Below, in pieces: positions 20,504-30,613 of a DNA stretch of 64,000 nt. Below the pieces are notes generated by a model. That model worked only from the letters and a program-made list of their open reading frames with translations, was not told the DNA's origin and ran no database searches. Numbering within the stretch: position 1 is the stretch's first letter; each line of letters opens with the position of its first letter. The translations under genes were made by a program, and so were the position numbers. The stretch lies in NCBI RefSeq assembly GCF_001506165.1, contig NZ_CP011427.1, forward strand, positions 1,178,001 through 1,242,000. The letters run 5' to 3'. This DNA comes from Pantoea vagans (GTDB lineage Bacteria; Pseudomonadota; Gammaproteobacteria; Enterobacterales; Enterobacteriaceae).

Positions 20504-23356
20504 TTGAAATATCTCGTCTCCTTCCGTACCACGCTACGCATCTCGCGCTATCTTTTTCGCGCACTGGCGTTGCTGCTTTGGGCGCTGGGTGCCTTACTGA
20601 CCACCTTTTTCATCATTAACGTGCTGCATGAGAAAGAGAACGCGGTTCGTCAGGAGTTTGCGACTAATTATGGTCAGGCCGAGTGGTATGTCCGTCATTC
20701 CGCGGATGTGATGCGCGAATTGAAGTACATCACGGAAAATCGCTTGAGTAACAGTGCTAATGGGCTGGATGTGCTGAACGGTTTACCCACCAGCAAAGGC
20801 ACATTACCGCAGTTCACGCCGTTATTCTCAGACGGTGATTGCACCTCAATGAGCAACACCTGGCGCAACTCGCTCGATTCGCTCAGCTACTTCATTAATT
20901 ACTGGAAAAGCAACTTCGCCTCCGCCTATGAGTTGAACCGGGTGTTCTTTATTGGTGGCGAGAATCAGTGCCTGGCGGACTTCACCATTGGCAACAACAA
21001 CTCCGTTGACCGCGAACGCAGCCTGAAGGCGCTGCGCGAACGCGTGCTGCACTATCGCAGTGGTAATGAAGAAGAGCGGCGTAACCCCATGTATTGGATC
21101 ACCCCCAGCAGCCAGCCTGGCGTGGGCAATTTCTATATGGTGATGCCGGTTTACGTGGCTAATAAATTGCAGGCGCTGTTAGGCGTTGAACAAAATATTC
21201 GTCTGGACGAGTTCATTCAGCCCGGTGGATTGCCGCTGGTGGCGACCATCACGGATGAAAACTATCGACCACTACTCAGTTCGCGCCGCGGTGGTCCTGG
21301 CTATTCACTCGACGATTTGCCGGATGACAGCACCTGGTTTGGTTATCTGGATAGTTACCGTCAACTGGTGTTGAAAAAACCGTTGCCGCCATCCAACCTC
21401 AACGTGGTGTGGTCACTCTCGACCGATGTGTTGATGGATCAGCTTAAGCTCATGCTGATTAACGCACTGCTGCTGAATATTCTCAGCGCGCTGGTGCTGT
21501 TCACCCTGGCGTGGATTTTCGAGCGCCGCATGTTCCTGCCCGCCGAAGACAATGCGCATCGGCTGGAAGAGCATGAGCAGTTCAACCGTAAAATTGTCGC
21601 TTCGGCACCGGTGGGCATCTGTATTCTGCGCACCAGTGATGGCACCAATATTCTCAGTAATGAACTGGCGCATAACTATCTGACACTGCTGACGCAGGAA
21701 GATCGCCAGCGCCTGAACGAGATCATCGGCGGCCAGCAGGTCAACTTCGTCGACGTACTGACGGGCACCAACACTAACCTGCAAATCAGCTTTGTCCATT
21801 CGCGCTATCGCAACGAAAACGTGGCGATTTGCGTGCTGGTTGATGTTTCCGCTCGTGTTCGAATGGAGCAGTCGCTGCAGGAAATGGCACATGCGGCGGA
21901 ACAGGCGAGCCAGTCTAAATCCATGTTCCTTGCCACCGTCAGCCACGAGTTACGCACACCGCTGTACGGTATTATTGGTAACCTCGATTTATTGCAAACC
22001 AAGGCATTGCCGAAAGGTGTCGATTCACTGGTGACGGCGATGAATAACTCGTCGAGCCTGTTGTTGAAGATCATCAGCGATATTCTCGACTTCTCGAAAA
22101 TTGAATCTGAGCAGTTGAAGATCGAGCCGCGTCCCTTCTCTCCGCGTGAAGTCATCAATCACATTGCCGGTAACTATCTCTCGCTGGTGGTGCGTAAGCG
22201 CCTGACGCTGTATGTGTTTATTGAGAATGACGTGCCGCTGACGCTGGAAGGCGATCCGATGCGTCTGCAACAGGTGATTTCTAACCTGCTGAATAATGCC
22301 ATCAAATTCACCCATACCGGCTGCATTATTCTGCATGCCTATGTGAGGGAGGGATATCTTGCGTTCCGTGTGCGTGATACGGGTGTGGGTATTCCCGCCA
22401 AAGAGGTTACGCGCCTGTTTGACCCGTTCTTCCAGGTTGGATCCGGCGTACAGCGCAACTTCCAGGGAACCGGGCTGGGGCTGGCTATCTGCGAAAAGCT
22501 GATCAACATGATGGATGGTGATATTGAGGTCGACTCCGAGCCAGGCATGGGCAGCCAGTTTGTGGTGCGTATTCCGATTTACGCGGGCCAGCAGCCGGCA
22601 CCTCCGTTGTTGGATGGATTGCAGGAAAAAGCCATCTGGCTTGACCTGCGCAATGATTATCTCGCCAAGTTCCTGCAACGTTTACTGCAACAGCAGGGCA
22701 TCCAGGTCGCTGACTATCAGGGGCAGGCGTCAAGTGATGATGTCATTATCAGCGATCATGATGACTTGCCTGCGCATCCCGTGGGCGCCCGCATTCGTAT
22801 TTGCGGTGCGCATATCGATATGCCGCTGGAAAGCGCGCCAGGCCAATGGGTGCACAGTACCGCGACCTTACATGACCTGCCGCTGCTGTTAGGCCGTATC
22901 TATCGCATCAATATTAACAGTGATACCACCAGCACCCCGCAGCTGCCGCTGGTGCAGGAAGCCGCAAACTACGATGACATCATGGTGCTGATAGTCGATG
23001 ACCACCCCATTAACCGCATGCTGTTGTCAGAGCAGTTGGGCACGTTGGGCTACCAAACCAAAACCGCGCAGGATGGTGTCGATGCCCTTAACGTGTTGAG
23101 TCGTAACCATATCGACATTGTGCTGAGCGACGTCAACATGCCGAATATGGATGGCTACCGACTGACTCAGCGCTTACGCCAGCTGGGACATGCATTCCCG
23201 GTGATTGGTGTTACAGCTAATGCTTTGGCAGAAGAGAAGCAGCGCTGTATGGATGCGGGTATGGATAACTGTCTGTCTAAACCGGTCACGCTGGATGTGT
23301 TGAAAACAACCTTAGCGATTTACGCTGAGCGGGTCAGGAAAAGCAGGGAAGGGTAA
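20504..23356 (+). CDS. rcsC: Rcs phosphorelay hybrid sensor kinase RcsC
   Basis: The 950-residue protein is colinear with E. coli RcsC (949) and starts at TTG, the position required by the conserved MKYLxSFRTTL N-terminus. In order it has a first membrane helix (about 15-40), a periplasmic domain, a second helix near 315-335, a PAS-like region, the H-box FLATVSHELRTPLYG (about 475), ATPase N and G boxes (NLLNNAIKF, DTGVGI, GTGLGL), an RcsC-ABL domain and a C-terminal receiver with IVLSDVNMPNMDG. It senses envelope stress and passes phosphate to RcsD and RcsB. It is convergent with rcsB. Confidence 0.96.
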   Translation: MKYLVSFRTTLRISRYLFRALALLLWALGALLTTFFIINVLHEKENAVRQEFATNYGQAEWYVRHSADVMRELKYITENRLSNSANGLDVLNGLPTSKGTLPQFTPLFSDGDCTSMSNTWRNSLDSLSYFINYWKSNFASAYELNRVFFIGGENQCLADFTIGNNNSVDRERSLKALRERVLHYRSGNEEERRNPMYWITPSSQPGVGNFYMVMPVYVANKLQALLGVEQNIRLDEFIQPGGLPLVATITDENYRPLLSSRRGGPGYSLDDLPDDSTWFGYLDSYRQLVLKKPLPPSNLNVVWSLSTDVLMDQLKLMLINALLLNILSALVLFTLAWIFERRMFLPAEDNAHRLEEHEQFNRKIVASAPVGICILRTSDGTNILSNELAHNYLTLLTQEDRQRLNEIIGGQQVNFVDVLTGTNTNLQISFVHSRYRNENVAICVLVDVSARVRMEQSLQEMAHAAEQASQSKSMFLATVSHELRTPLYGIIGNLDLLQTKALPKGVDSLVTAMNNSSSLLLKIISDILDFSKIESEQLKIEPRPFSPREVINHIAGNYLSLVVRKRLTLYVFIENDVPLTLEGDPMRLQQVISNLLNNAIKFTHTGCIILHAYVREGYLAFRVRDTGVGIPAKEVTRLFDPFFQVGSGVQRNFQGTGLGLAICEKLINMMDGDIEVDSEPGMGSQFVVRIPIYAGQQPAPPLLDGLQEKAIWLDLRNDYLAKFLQRLLQQQGIQVADYQGQASSDDVIISDHDDLPAHPVGARIRICGAHIDMPLESAPGQWVHSTATLHDLPLLLGRIYRININSDTTSTPQLPLVQEAANYDDIMVLIVDDHPINRMLLSEQLGTLGYQTKTAQDGVDALNVLSRNHIDIVLSDVNMPNMDGYRLTQRLRQLGHAFPVIGVTANALAEEKQRCMDAGMDNCLSKPVTLDVLKTTLAIYAERVRKSREG

Positions 23357-23469
23357 GCTGGCCGCCATAAATGGTGACCCTACGAGTGCGAAGGGGGATG
23401 CCATCACCTGTAGGGTGCGCATTCATGCGCACTAAGACAAACTGGCGCACCGAAGTGCGCCTGTTATGA
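23357..23469. repeat. Palindromic repeat cluster between rcsC and rcsB
   Basis: Three modules fill this convergent gap. First is an inverted copy of the GGTCGCCAT/ATGGCGACC type (about 23360-23385). Second is GTGCGCAT-TC-ATGCGCAC preceded by TAGG (23415-23432). Third is GGCGCAC-CGAA-GTGCGCC at 23444-23461. Read on the minus strand, the last is a TTCG-tetraloop hairpin right after the rcsB stop. They resemble the elements at 5806, 10120-10168 and 29986-30035. Confidence 0.7.
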
Positions 23470-24120
23470 TTAGTCTTTGTCGATCTGGGTGGCGCTAACA
23501 GATGAGAGGTAGTTCAGCAGCGCGATATCGTTATCCACGCCCAGTTTCATCATCGCTGATTTCTTCTGGCTACTGATGGTTTTGATACTGCGGTTGAGCT
23601 TTTTGGCAATCTCAGTCACGAGGAAGCCTTCAGAGAACAGACGCAGTACTTCACTCTCTTTCGGTGACAGGCGTTTGTCTCCGTAACCACCGGCACTGAT
23701 CTTCTCCAGCAGTTTTGCCACGCTTTCCGGCGTATATTTCTTGCCTTTCTGCAGGGCCGCCAACGCTTTTGGCAGATCGGTAGGCGCGCCTTGTTTCAGC
23801 ACGATCCCTTCGATATCCAAATCCAACACGGCACTCAGGATCGCTGGGTTATTGTTCATGGTCAGAACGATAATTGAGAGATCCGGATAGTGACGTTTGA
23901 TGTATTTAATCAGGGTGATGCCATCACCGTACTTCTCGCCAGGCATGGAGAGATCGGTGATTAAGACGTTCGCATCGAGTTTGGACAAGCTGTTGATCAG
24001 TGCTGTTGAGTCTTCGAACTCACCTACAACGTTGACCCATTCGATCTGTTCCAGAGATTTACGGATACCGAACAGAACGATCGGATGGTCATCGGCAATA
24101 ATTACGTTCAAGTTATTCAT
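23470..24120 (-). CDS. rcsB: Rcs response regulator RcsB
   Basis: The protein has 216 residues, as in E. coli, when started at MNNLNVIIADDHP. It has an N-terminal receiver with the acidic pair DD and phospho-acceptor Asp in VLITDLSMPGEK, and a C-terminal LuxR-type helix-turn-helix (RLSPKESEVLRLFSEGFLV ... KTISSQK). It controls capsule, flagella and envelope genes alone or with partners. The start is 1 base from the rcsD stop, so the two are co-translated. Confidence 0.97.
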   Translation of the reverse strand: MNNLNVIIADDHPIVLFGIRKSLEQIEWVNVVGEFEDSTALINSLSKLDANVLITDLSMPGEKYGDGITLIKYIKRHYPDLSIIVLTMNNNPAILSAVLDLDIEGIVLKQGAPTDLPKALAALQKGKKYTPESVAKLLEKISAGGYGDKRLSPKESEVLRLFSEGFLVTEIAKKLNRSIKTISSQKKSAMMKLGVDNDIALLNYLSSVSATQIDKD

Positions 24121-24121
24121 C

Positions 24122-26782
24122 TTATTGGTTACCTTGCTGCAGCAGTTGGTTGACGTAAGCGTCAATTTCACTGGTGGTATTTTTAATGGTTAAATCGTCA
24201 CATACTTTTATGTGTTGTTCTAACGCTTCACATAGCAGTTTACCTGGTACCAGATTTAACATGGCAAATACGCCTTTCAGGCGATGTGCTGTCTGAGCAA
24301 GCGAGGGATAATCCTTTTCCGCGGCTTCAGTATACAGTCTCTTCACATCAGGCGGTACTGTCTCGGTAAACAGCTGGAAATAGCCGCCGCTTAATAGCGG
24401 GGTGGCAGCTTCATCTTCGCTACTCTCCTCTATCAAATCATGCGCCATTTGTTTCTCAATCAGCGCGAGCAACGCATCAAGCAGCGCATTGCTCAGGTTG
24501 AAGTTGACCCGAATTTGCTGCTCGTTTAAAACGCGATATCCCATTTCGTCATCGGCCAGCAGTAATGACCAGCCGCTCAGGCGTGTTGGATCATCGGTGA
24601 CCAGCACGTCATGTTCCTGCCCTGACAGACGTTCGTCAGAGGTCAGGCAATTTGCTCCCCAGTTTTCCAGATGGCGGCAAACAATTTTGTGTACGTCTTC
24701 CACCGCGATATCGACCAGTGCAGTGACGCCTTCCAGCAGCTTCTCTTCCTGCTCGCCTTGCTGTTCCAGCGCCAGCGGCAATTGAATGTTGTAGCGCGAA
24801 CCGATATCGGGTTTGGCAATGATCTCAAGCTGCCCACCCATTTGCTTACACAACTGCTTGCACAGGAAGAATGCCATGCCTGAGGCCTGGCCAAAGCGGT
24901 CTTGCGTGGTTTCACCCAGGTAAGGGAAATCGACATTCGCCAGTTCGTCCACACTCAGTCCGGAGCCGGTGTCGACTAACTGCAGCAGTACGCTGTTCGG
25001 CTTGCTTTCACTGGCTTTGATTTCCAGCGTAATCTTGCCCCACTGCGTGGTCGTCAGCGCATAGTGCATTAGCGTGGTCAGCACCTTACGCAGCGCGCGG
25101 CGATCGCCAAAACGCATCTCGTCGCTGGCAAGGTGATTATTCATCACCAGTGACAGCCCTTTGCGGCGCATCAGTGGCAGACTTTCTAAGGCGATTTCGT
25201 CCAGTAGCTCTTGCAAGTTGAACACACTGGCATCCGGTGACCAGTCGTGCGCTTCCAAGCGGTTGAGCAAGACGATGTCATCCACTAATCGTGCCAGACC
25301 CTGACTTTCGTCGAGCAGATCCAGCACTGTCTCATCATCATCACGCTGACTGAGCTGGACTAACTGCGCCACCATGCTCTCCAGTGGGCGGTTTAACGCG
25401 TGACCCAAATTTTGCATCAACTGCTGGCGCATCTGATGATTACGATCCAACACCTGCTGCGCTTTTTGCAGCTTTTTATTGACCAGTAATTCACGGTCCT
25501 GATCGCGCATCATAAACAACTGCGTATGGGCGGAGAGCACGCTACGCGCGTGGCGAATCTCATACACTTCATTGTTGATTGTTGCTTGTAACACGCCCTG
25601 ATGTTGATCGGACATATTGATGATTTTTTGCAGATTCAGGTGCGGTAACAGGTGTTCGGCAATCTTGTTACTCAATAGCGTACGGTTGGTGGCGAAATCA
25701 TATACCAGCAGGCCAACCGGCAAACTGGCCACGATCTCTTCATTTAACATCCGCAGCGAGTCAAGTTCCGCACTCTGGTTCTCGTTGGGGCGCAGCGATT
25801 GCTGGCGTAACAGGGTGATGCCAGCAATAGATAGCAGGAACAGCACCAGGTTAATCAACAGTGGCCACATCAGGTTGTGCAGGGTATCCAGCGCCAGACT
25901 GGTCAGCGGCACACGATAAACCAGCTGCAGTGAGGTGCTTGGCAATGATGCGGCAATTTCAAGATTAGGATTCGCCAGCGTGACATGTGTGCTTTCGCTG
26001 CTGGCATCCTCACTACTGGTGCTGGTTGTCTGCGCCGCATCCTGAATCAGCTGGAAATTCTCCAACGGCATGCTGTGTGGGATCAGATCGTTGATGGGTA
26101 AATCAAACGCCACCACGGTTGCTAAGTGACCCGGCTGGTTGAAGGTGGTGCGCAGCGTAAAGTAGTGATCGTTTTGCCAGGCAAAATGACGCAATGGCGA
26201 GAAGCTTTCGCGTTCATCCAGTGCATTCGCCTGTTGCAGCATTTCGGCACGGCGGCTATCGACCAGCGTATTAATCGCGCTCTCTTTATAGCGTGTTGCC
26301 ATGTCTTTCAGCGGCAGCGTGGAGATCATGATCAGACTATTGTCCTGACCATTGAGAAAATACATGGACCAGGTGGGATTCTCAGCGCCCCACAGCGTAT
26401 CGAGATAGTTGGACATGCGCATGGTCATGTCCAGTGTGCTGCTGTCGTGTGAACCAAAGATCAACGCTTCCGTTTTACGGCGCGTCTTTTCCAGGTAGTA
26501 GACATCCGGGCGTAATCGGGTTTCCTGCAGATTGCTGTTAGGGGTAGAACCGGCGGCAGTTGTAGCGAGATTTTCATAAATCTGCCAGGTGGCGAAACGA
26601 GAAGCGTCGATGCGCTTCTGAATGGCGCGCGCTAAGTCGGTCATCGCATAGCGCTTCTCGGTTATCCAGGCATTGACGCTGTTGTGCACCATCGCGCCCA
26701 GCGCCAGAAAAAGCACCAGGTTAAACACCACGAAGAAGCGGGTAACGTTACCGGAGGTCAGAGGAAATTTATAAGGCAGCAT
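24122..26782 (-). CDS. rcsD: Rcs phosphotransfer intermediate RcsD
   Basis: The protein has 886 residues (E. coli 890). It has two membrane helices near residues 17-35 and 310-330 bracketing a periplasmic domain, then a kinase-like region that lacks the catalytic His (NLGHALNRPLESMVAQL at the H-box position). The C-terminal HPt domain has its phospho-acceptor His in AQTAHRLKGVFAML. It relays phosphate from RcsC to RcsB. An MFS gene lies 20 bases upstream in the same orientation. Confidence 0.95.
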   Translation of the reverse strand: MLPYKFPLTSGNVTRFFVVFNLVLFLALGAMVHNSVNAWITEKRYAMTDLARAIQKRIDASRFATWQIYENLATTAAGSTPNSNLQETRLRPDVYYLEKTRRKTEALIFGSHDSSTLDMTMRMSNYLDTLWGAENPTWSMYFLNGQDNSLIMISTLPLKDMATRYKESAINTLVDSRRAEMLQQANALDERESFSPLRHFAWQNDHYFTLRTTFNQPGHLATVVAFDLPINDLIPHSMPLENFQLIQDAAQTTSTSSEDASSESTHVTLANPNLEIAASLPSTSLQLVYRVPLTSLALDTLHNLMWPLLINLVLFLLSIAGITLLRQQSLRPNENQSAELDSLRMLNEEIVASLPVGLLVYDFATNRTLLSNKIAEHLLPHLNLQKIINMSDQHQGVLQATINNEVYEIRHARSVLSAHTQLFMMRDQDRELLVNKKLQKAQQVLDRNHQMRQQLMQNLGHALNRPLESMVAQLVQLSQRDDDETVLDLLDESQGLARLVDDIVLLNRLEAHDWSPDASVFNLQELLDEIALESLPLMRRKGLSLVMNNHLASDEMRFGDRRALRKVLTTLMHYALTTTQWGKITLEIKASESKPNSVLLQLVDTGSGLSVDELANVDFPYLGETTQDRFGQASGMAFFLCKQLCKQMGGQLEIIAKPDIGSRYNIQLPLALEQQGEQEEKLLEGVTALVDIAVEDVHKIVCRHLENWGANCLTSDERLSGQEHDVLVTDDPTRLSGWSLLLADDEMGYRVLNEQQIRVNFNLSNALLDALLALIEKQMAHDLIEESSEDEAATPLLSGGYFQLFTETVPPDVKRLYTEAAEKDYPSLAQTAHRLKGVFAMLNLVPGKLLCEALEQHIKVCDDLTIKNTTSEIDAYVNQLLQQGNQ

Positions 26783-26802
26783 AGTGTCTCAGGATCCTGC
26801 AA

Positions 26803-27975
26803 TTAGCGCGCCACCAGGCGAGCACTGGCGGCAACGGCCAGCAGCAGTAGGGCGATAAACAAAAATGCGCCACTCAAACTGAGCCACTGGGAAATAAATC
26901 CGATTAAAGCCGGACCTGAAAGAATACCTGCATAGCCTAAAGTTGTCATGGCAGAAATCGCCCGATTCGACGGCATATCGTGTTGATTCCCCGCCGCATT
27001 AAACAGCATCGGCACGGTGTTTGCCAGACCGAAGCCGACTAACAGGAAAGCCAGCAAGGCAACCTGTGGCCAGGGAAGTATTACCGCCAGCGTCATCCCA
27101 GCTGCGGCTGCCAGTGCGCCAGTCAACATCACCGGATAACGGCCAAAGCGCTGGATGACTTTATCCCCTGTCAGACGGCCCAGCGTCATCGCGATGGAGA
27201 AGATGGCGTAGCCCAAACCCGCATGCGCCACACTCATTTCCGGGCTTTGCAGTAGCAACAGAGCACTCCAGTCGAGCACCGCCCCTTCCGCGAGGAACAG
27301 GATGAAACACAGTAGGCCGAGGAAAGCGACCCAGCCACGCGGGATTACCAGCCAGGGTTGATCAGGTTGATGCAGGCGTTCTGTCATTAGAGTTGGCAGG
27401 CAGATCAAGAGTAACGCGACGATCAAAACCATCACCACCGCCACCGCCTGCAATGGCGTCAATCCACTGCTCAGCAGCAAACTCACGCTTCCCGCTCCGA
27501 TAATCCCGCCGAGGCTGAAAAAACCATGAAAACCCGACATCATCGGTTTGCGTGCTGCTTTTTCTACTTCGACCGCTTGCACGTTCATCGCGACGTCCAG
27601 CATGCCCAGTCCGGCACCAAAGATCATCAGGGTGACGGCCATTAGCCATATCTGATCAAGGATGGCGAGCAGCGGCAATATTGCCAGCACCACTAACGTG
27701 GAACATAGCATGACACTTCGGCCACCAAAGCGCGCAATCAGTGCGCCCGTCACCGGCATCGCGGCAAGCGAACCGATGCCAAGACACAACAGCAAGCCAC
27801 CGAGTGATGCACCGCTCAGCGCCAGGCGCTGGCTAGCAAAGGGCACCAGGGGGGCCCATGCGGACATGCTTAACCCGGCAATCAGGAAAACGATGCGTGT
27901 ACCCAGATTAACTCGTTGATGCAAATTGTTGTGCTGTGCGGCGTCCAGTGCTGTCATAAAAAGTGGTTTTATCAT
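26803..27975 (-). CDS. MFS transporter, YbjJ-like
   Basis: The protein has 390 residues and about 12 hydrophobic helices. It resembles the YbjJ/FucP-like branch of the major facilitator superfamily (MSAWAPLVPFASQRLALS at helix 1; the MNVQAVEVEKAARKPMMSGFHGFFSLGG loop is typical). The substrate is unknown. Two starts are possible, 27975 (MIKPLF) or 27957 (MTALDAAQ), and neither has a clear ribosome site. It lies directly upstream of rcsD and may be co-transcribed with it, an arrangement not seen in E. coli. Confidence 0.8.
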   Translation of the reverse strand: MIKPLFMTALDAAQHNNLHQRVNLGTRIVFLIAGLSMSAWAPLVPFASQRLALSGASLGGLLLCLGIGSLAAMPVTGALIARFGGRSVMLCSTLVVLAILPLLAILDQIWLMAVTLMIFGAGLGMLDVAMNVQAVEVEKAARKPMMSGFHGFFSLGGIIGAGSVSLLLSSGLTPLQAVAVVMVLIVALLLICLPTLMTERLHQPDQPWLVIPRGWVAFLGLLCFILFLAEGAVLDWSALLLLQSPEMSVAHAGLGYAIFSIAMTLGRLTGDKVIQRFGRYPVMLTGALAAAAGMTLAVILPWPQVALLAFLLVGFGLANTVPMLFNAAGNQHDMPSNRAISAMTTLGYAGILSGPALIGFISQWLSLSGAFLFIALLLLAVAASARLVAR

Positions 27976-28459
27976 TAACTGTTAGAGCGACGAAGTTTAG
28001 CACTAAAGCGGGCATCACACCTTAGATCTGGGGCGGTCTGGTCGCAGCCGTTATCGTCAGAAACAGGCATATTACCGATATTTTGCCTGCCGTTATGCTT
28101 TTCCAGAACTTTCCTGGCATGACCCGATCATCGCGTGAGTGACTTAAGTTAAATTCTTTCCTCTCCTTCATGCCCGCCAGAATCAATAATTTTGAATCAA
28201 AGAATGGTCACAAATGCGCCAGAACTTTTTTCTTAAACGACTGAATAAAGGCAGAGAATTAACGCATGAATATTAACCTCTTAGGCCGGGTAATATTTAA
28301 GCGAACTTTGTTGTATGGAAAAATTAACATTGCAGTTTCATTGCTAACTATTTAACAAAAAGTGCTAAAATTAACAAATAATGTGTAGCGGAAGGGATCT
28401 TAATTTAAGGTAGTAAACTATCTTTACTTGGTATTAATTTTGAGCGAAGAATGGCAGGC
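27976..28459. other. AT-rich non-coding spacer upstream of micF
   Basis: This is nearly 500 AT-rich bases between the MFS start and the micF terminator. No credible gene or repeat was seen. Promoters for the MFS gene are expected at its left side, but no hexamer pair stands out. Confidence 0.4.
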
Positions 28460-28552
28460 AAAAAAAAGCCGGACAATCATGTCCGGCGGGAATTAGGGTA
28501 AAACAACTCATTCGGGGTGAATGAAGGTAATAATGAAATAAATGATGATAGC
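28460..28552 (-). ncRNA. micF: MicF antisense RNA
   Basis: Read on the minus strand, this begins GCTATCATCATTTATTTCA and ends in a GCCGGAC/GTCCGGC hairpin with eight T. The 5-prime end is nearly the E. coli MicF segment that pairs with the ompF ribosome site. The predicted length is 93 nt, the same as E. coli MicF. It is divergent from ompC, as in E. coli. MicF with Hfq represses ompF translation at high osmolarity or stress. Confidence 0.9.
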
Positions 28553-28714
28553 GGGAGTAATTGTATGCGCTGAGTAGCCATTTGTTTTATCATTCAGTGC
28601 GGAGGAGGTTGTGTATTTAAGTTGTTGTTTTTAAATGTATAAAAATTGGTTTATCAATGTGTGCTCTATTTTTTGTTGATCTGTGCTGCTTATAAGTTCC
28701 CCATTATTTACATC

Positions 28715-28874
28715 TAGAAATAACTAATAAATACAATGAAACACTTTTGGAAATTTAGTATCATTTTCGTGATAGATTATTGCCCCGTATAAAATAACAA
28801 TGGCTTGCCGGCTGAATTTTTAATCGTTCAGTTCGCAGTGGCATAAATAAAGGCACATTACAGAGGGTAATAAA
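28715..28874 (+). promoter_or_regulatory. ompC promoter and leader with OmpR-like sites
   Basis: A GTATAAAAT -10 element lies near 28787-28795. This would give a leader of about 75-80 bases, similar to E. coli ompC. Upstream, the AT-rich ACAATGAAACACTTTTGGAA (about 28733-28752) resembles the tandem OmpR boxes of porin promoters. AGAGGGTAA before the ATG supplies the ribosome site. Confidence 0.5.
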
Positions 28875-29975
28875 ATGAAACGTCGCGTTATCTCCCTGAT
28901 GATCCCTGCATTGCTGGTTGCAGGATCAGCAAGCGCAGCTGAAATTTATAACAAAGATGGCAACAAATTAGACCTCTACGGCAAAGTCGATGGTCTGCAC
29001 TATTTCTCTGACAACTCTGGCTCAGATGGTGACCAGTCTTACCTGCGTTTTGGTTTCAAAGGCGAAACCCAGGTTTCTGATCAAATCACTGGCTATGGCC
29101 AGTGGGAATACCAGGCAGCCCTGAACACCTCTGAAGCTGAAGGCACCGCCAACAGCTTTACCCGTGTTGGCTTTGCTGGTGTGAAATTCGGCGATGCTGG
29201 ATCCTTCGACTACGGCCGTAACTACGGCGTAATCTATGACGTTGCAGGCTGGACTGACGTACTGCCAGAGTTTGGTGGTGATACTTACGGCGCGGATCAG
29301 TTCATGTTCCAGCGCGGTAACGGCATGGCGACCTACCGTAACTCCAACTTCTTTGGTCTGGTGGACGGCTGGAACTTCGCAGTACAGTATCAAGGCAAAA
29401 ATGACAACCCAACCGAATCGACCACCGGTCGTGACGTGCTGGGTGAGAACGGTGATGGATACGGCCTGAGCACCACCTATGATCTGGGTGCGGGCTTTGG
29501 TATTGGTGCGGCGATGTTCCAGTCTGACCGTACTAACAACCAGAACACCGGCGCTATCCTGGGACGTGGTGATAAAGCGGCAGCCTACACCGGCGGCTTG
29601 AAATATGACGCCAACAATATTTACCTGGCGGCAATGTACACCCGTACCAACAACGCAACTCGCTTCGGTTCAAGCGATGGCACCGCTTACGGCTACGCTG
29701 ATACCGCTGATAACTGGGAATTGGTTGCTCAGTACCAGTTCGACTTCGGTCTGCGTCCATCCCTGGCGTTCATCTCTTCTCGCGGCAACGTAGAGAACTA
29801 TGGCGATCAGAACCTGAAAAAATATGTTGATGTGGGCGCAACCTACTACTTCAACAAAAACATGTCGACCTATGTTGATTACCAGATCAACCTGCTGGAC
29901 GACAACAACTTCACCAATGCGGCTGGCATCAACACTGACGACATTGTGGCGCTGGGTCTGGTTTACCAGTTCTAA
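28875..29975 (+). CDS. ompC: Outer membrane porin OmpC
   Basis: This 366-residue general porin has a 21-residue signal peptide ending ASA, then [19 protein letters not shown], the standard mature start. The PEFGGDTYG region corresponds to the constriction loop 3. The C-terminal strand ends in Phe (LGLVYQF), as required for BAM recognition. It is a trimeric 16-stranded barrel for small solutes. The placement beside micF and close to the Rcs genes supports ompC rather than another porin paralogue. Confidence 0.93.
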   Translation: MKRRVISLMIPALLVAGSASAAEIYNKDGNKLDLYGKVDGLHYFSDNSGSDGDQSYLRFGFKGETQVSDQITGYGQWEYQAALNTSEAEGTANSFTRVGFAGVKFGDAGSFDYGRNYGVIYDVAGWTDVLPEFGGDTYGADQFMFQRGNGMATYRNSNFFGLVDGWNFAVQYQGKNDNPTESTTGRDVLGENGDGYGLSTTYDLGAGFGIGAAMFQSDRTNNQNTGAILGRGDKAAAYTGGLKYDANNIYLAAMYTRTNNATRFGSSDGTAYGYADTADNWELVAQYQFDFGLRPSLAFISSRGNVENYGDQNLKKYVDVGATYYFNKNMSTYVDYQINLLDDNNFTNAAGINTDDIVALGLVYQF

Positions 29976-29985
29976 TACCGACTCT

Positions 29986-30035
29986 GTAGCAGCGCACTTC
30001 GGTGCGCTCTTCGGCGGCCCAAGGGCCGCCGCTAC
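29986..30035. repeat. Composite palindrome with three-way-junction shape
   Basis: The outer arms GTAGC (29986-29990) and GCTAC (30031-30035) enclose two perfect hairpins: AGCGCAC-TTCG-GTGCGCT at 29991-30008 and GGCGGCCC-AA-GGGCCGCC at 30013-30030. It sits between ompC and the convergent TetR gene and overlaps the last bases of the latter. It may end both transcripts. Confidence 0.75.
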
Positions 30036-30592
30036 GCTGAACCAAGCAACTGCGCCAAAGCCTCTTTTAATACCCCAACAATCGTTGCCGCATCTTCTCC
30101 AATCTGCACCTGAACGATAGCACCTTCGACCAGCAGCACAATCTGCGCGGTTTTGCACTGCTGATCAGGCGTCAGCCTCTCTGCAATCGCCTGCGCCATG
30201 TCTTGTTTATGCTGACGAATCAGCATGCTGGCTTCTTCAAGCGAATTCCCCAACTCTGCTGCCGTATTAATAAAGGCGCAGCCACGGTAATCCGCGTCAT
30301 TAAACCAACTCAGTAAGGTCGCGGGCAGGGCGCTAATCAGGTCGTTATCCTGCGTCAGAGACATTTTAAATGCTGACATCCAGCGCTGATGACGTAACTG
30401 CAAAAACGCCACAATGAGCGCATTCTTCGCCGGGAAGTGGCGATAAAAAGTCACTTTCGTCACGCCAGCTGCAGCAATCACCTTATCCACGCCGGTGGCA
30501 CGGATGCCCTGTTGATAAAATAATTGCTGAGCGCTGAGAAGAATCCGTTCACGGGCGGTGGTGCTGGCATCAAGTTCTAACGGAGCAAGCAT
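30032..30592 (-). CDS. TetR/AcrR-family transcriptional regulator
   Basis: The 186-residue protein has an N-terminal TetR helix-turn-helix ([20 protein letters not shown] ... [17 protein letters not shown], about residues 13-60) and a variable ligand domain. Target and ligand are unknown. It is divergent from the NTF2-like gene at 30686. Two copies of an 18-bp palindrome between them are the likely autoregulatory operators. Confidence 0.9.
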   Translation of the reverse strand: MLAPLELDASTTARERILLSAQQLFYQQGIRATGVDKVIAAAGVTKVTFYRHFPAKNALIVAFLQLRHQRWMSAFKMSLTQDNDLISALPATLLSWFNDADYRGCAFINTAAELGNSLEEASMLIRQHKQDMAQAIAERLTPDQQCKTAQIVLLVEGAIVQVQIGEDAATIVGVLKEALAQLLGSA

Positions 30593-30613
30593 ATAAATTT
30601 TCCGATCTTACAG

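Noticed and set aside
26803..27975. Calling the MFS gene ybjJ
   Set aside because: The similarity is at family level and the E. coli ybjJ locus is elsewhere, so no symbol is assigned.
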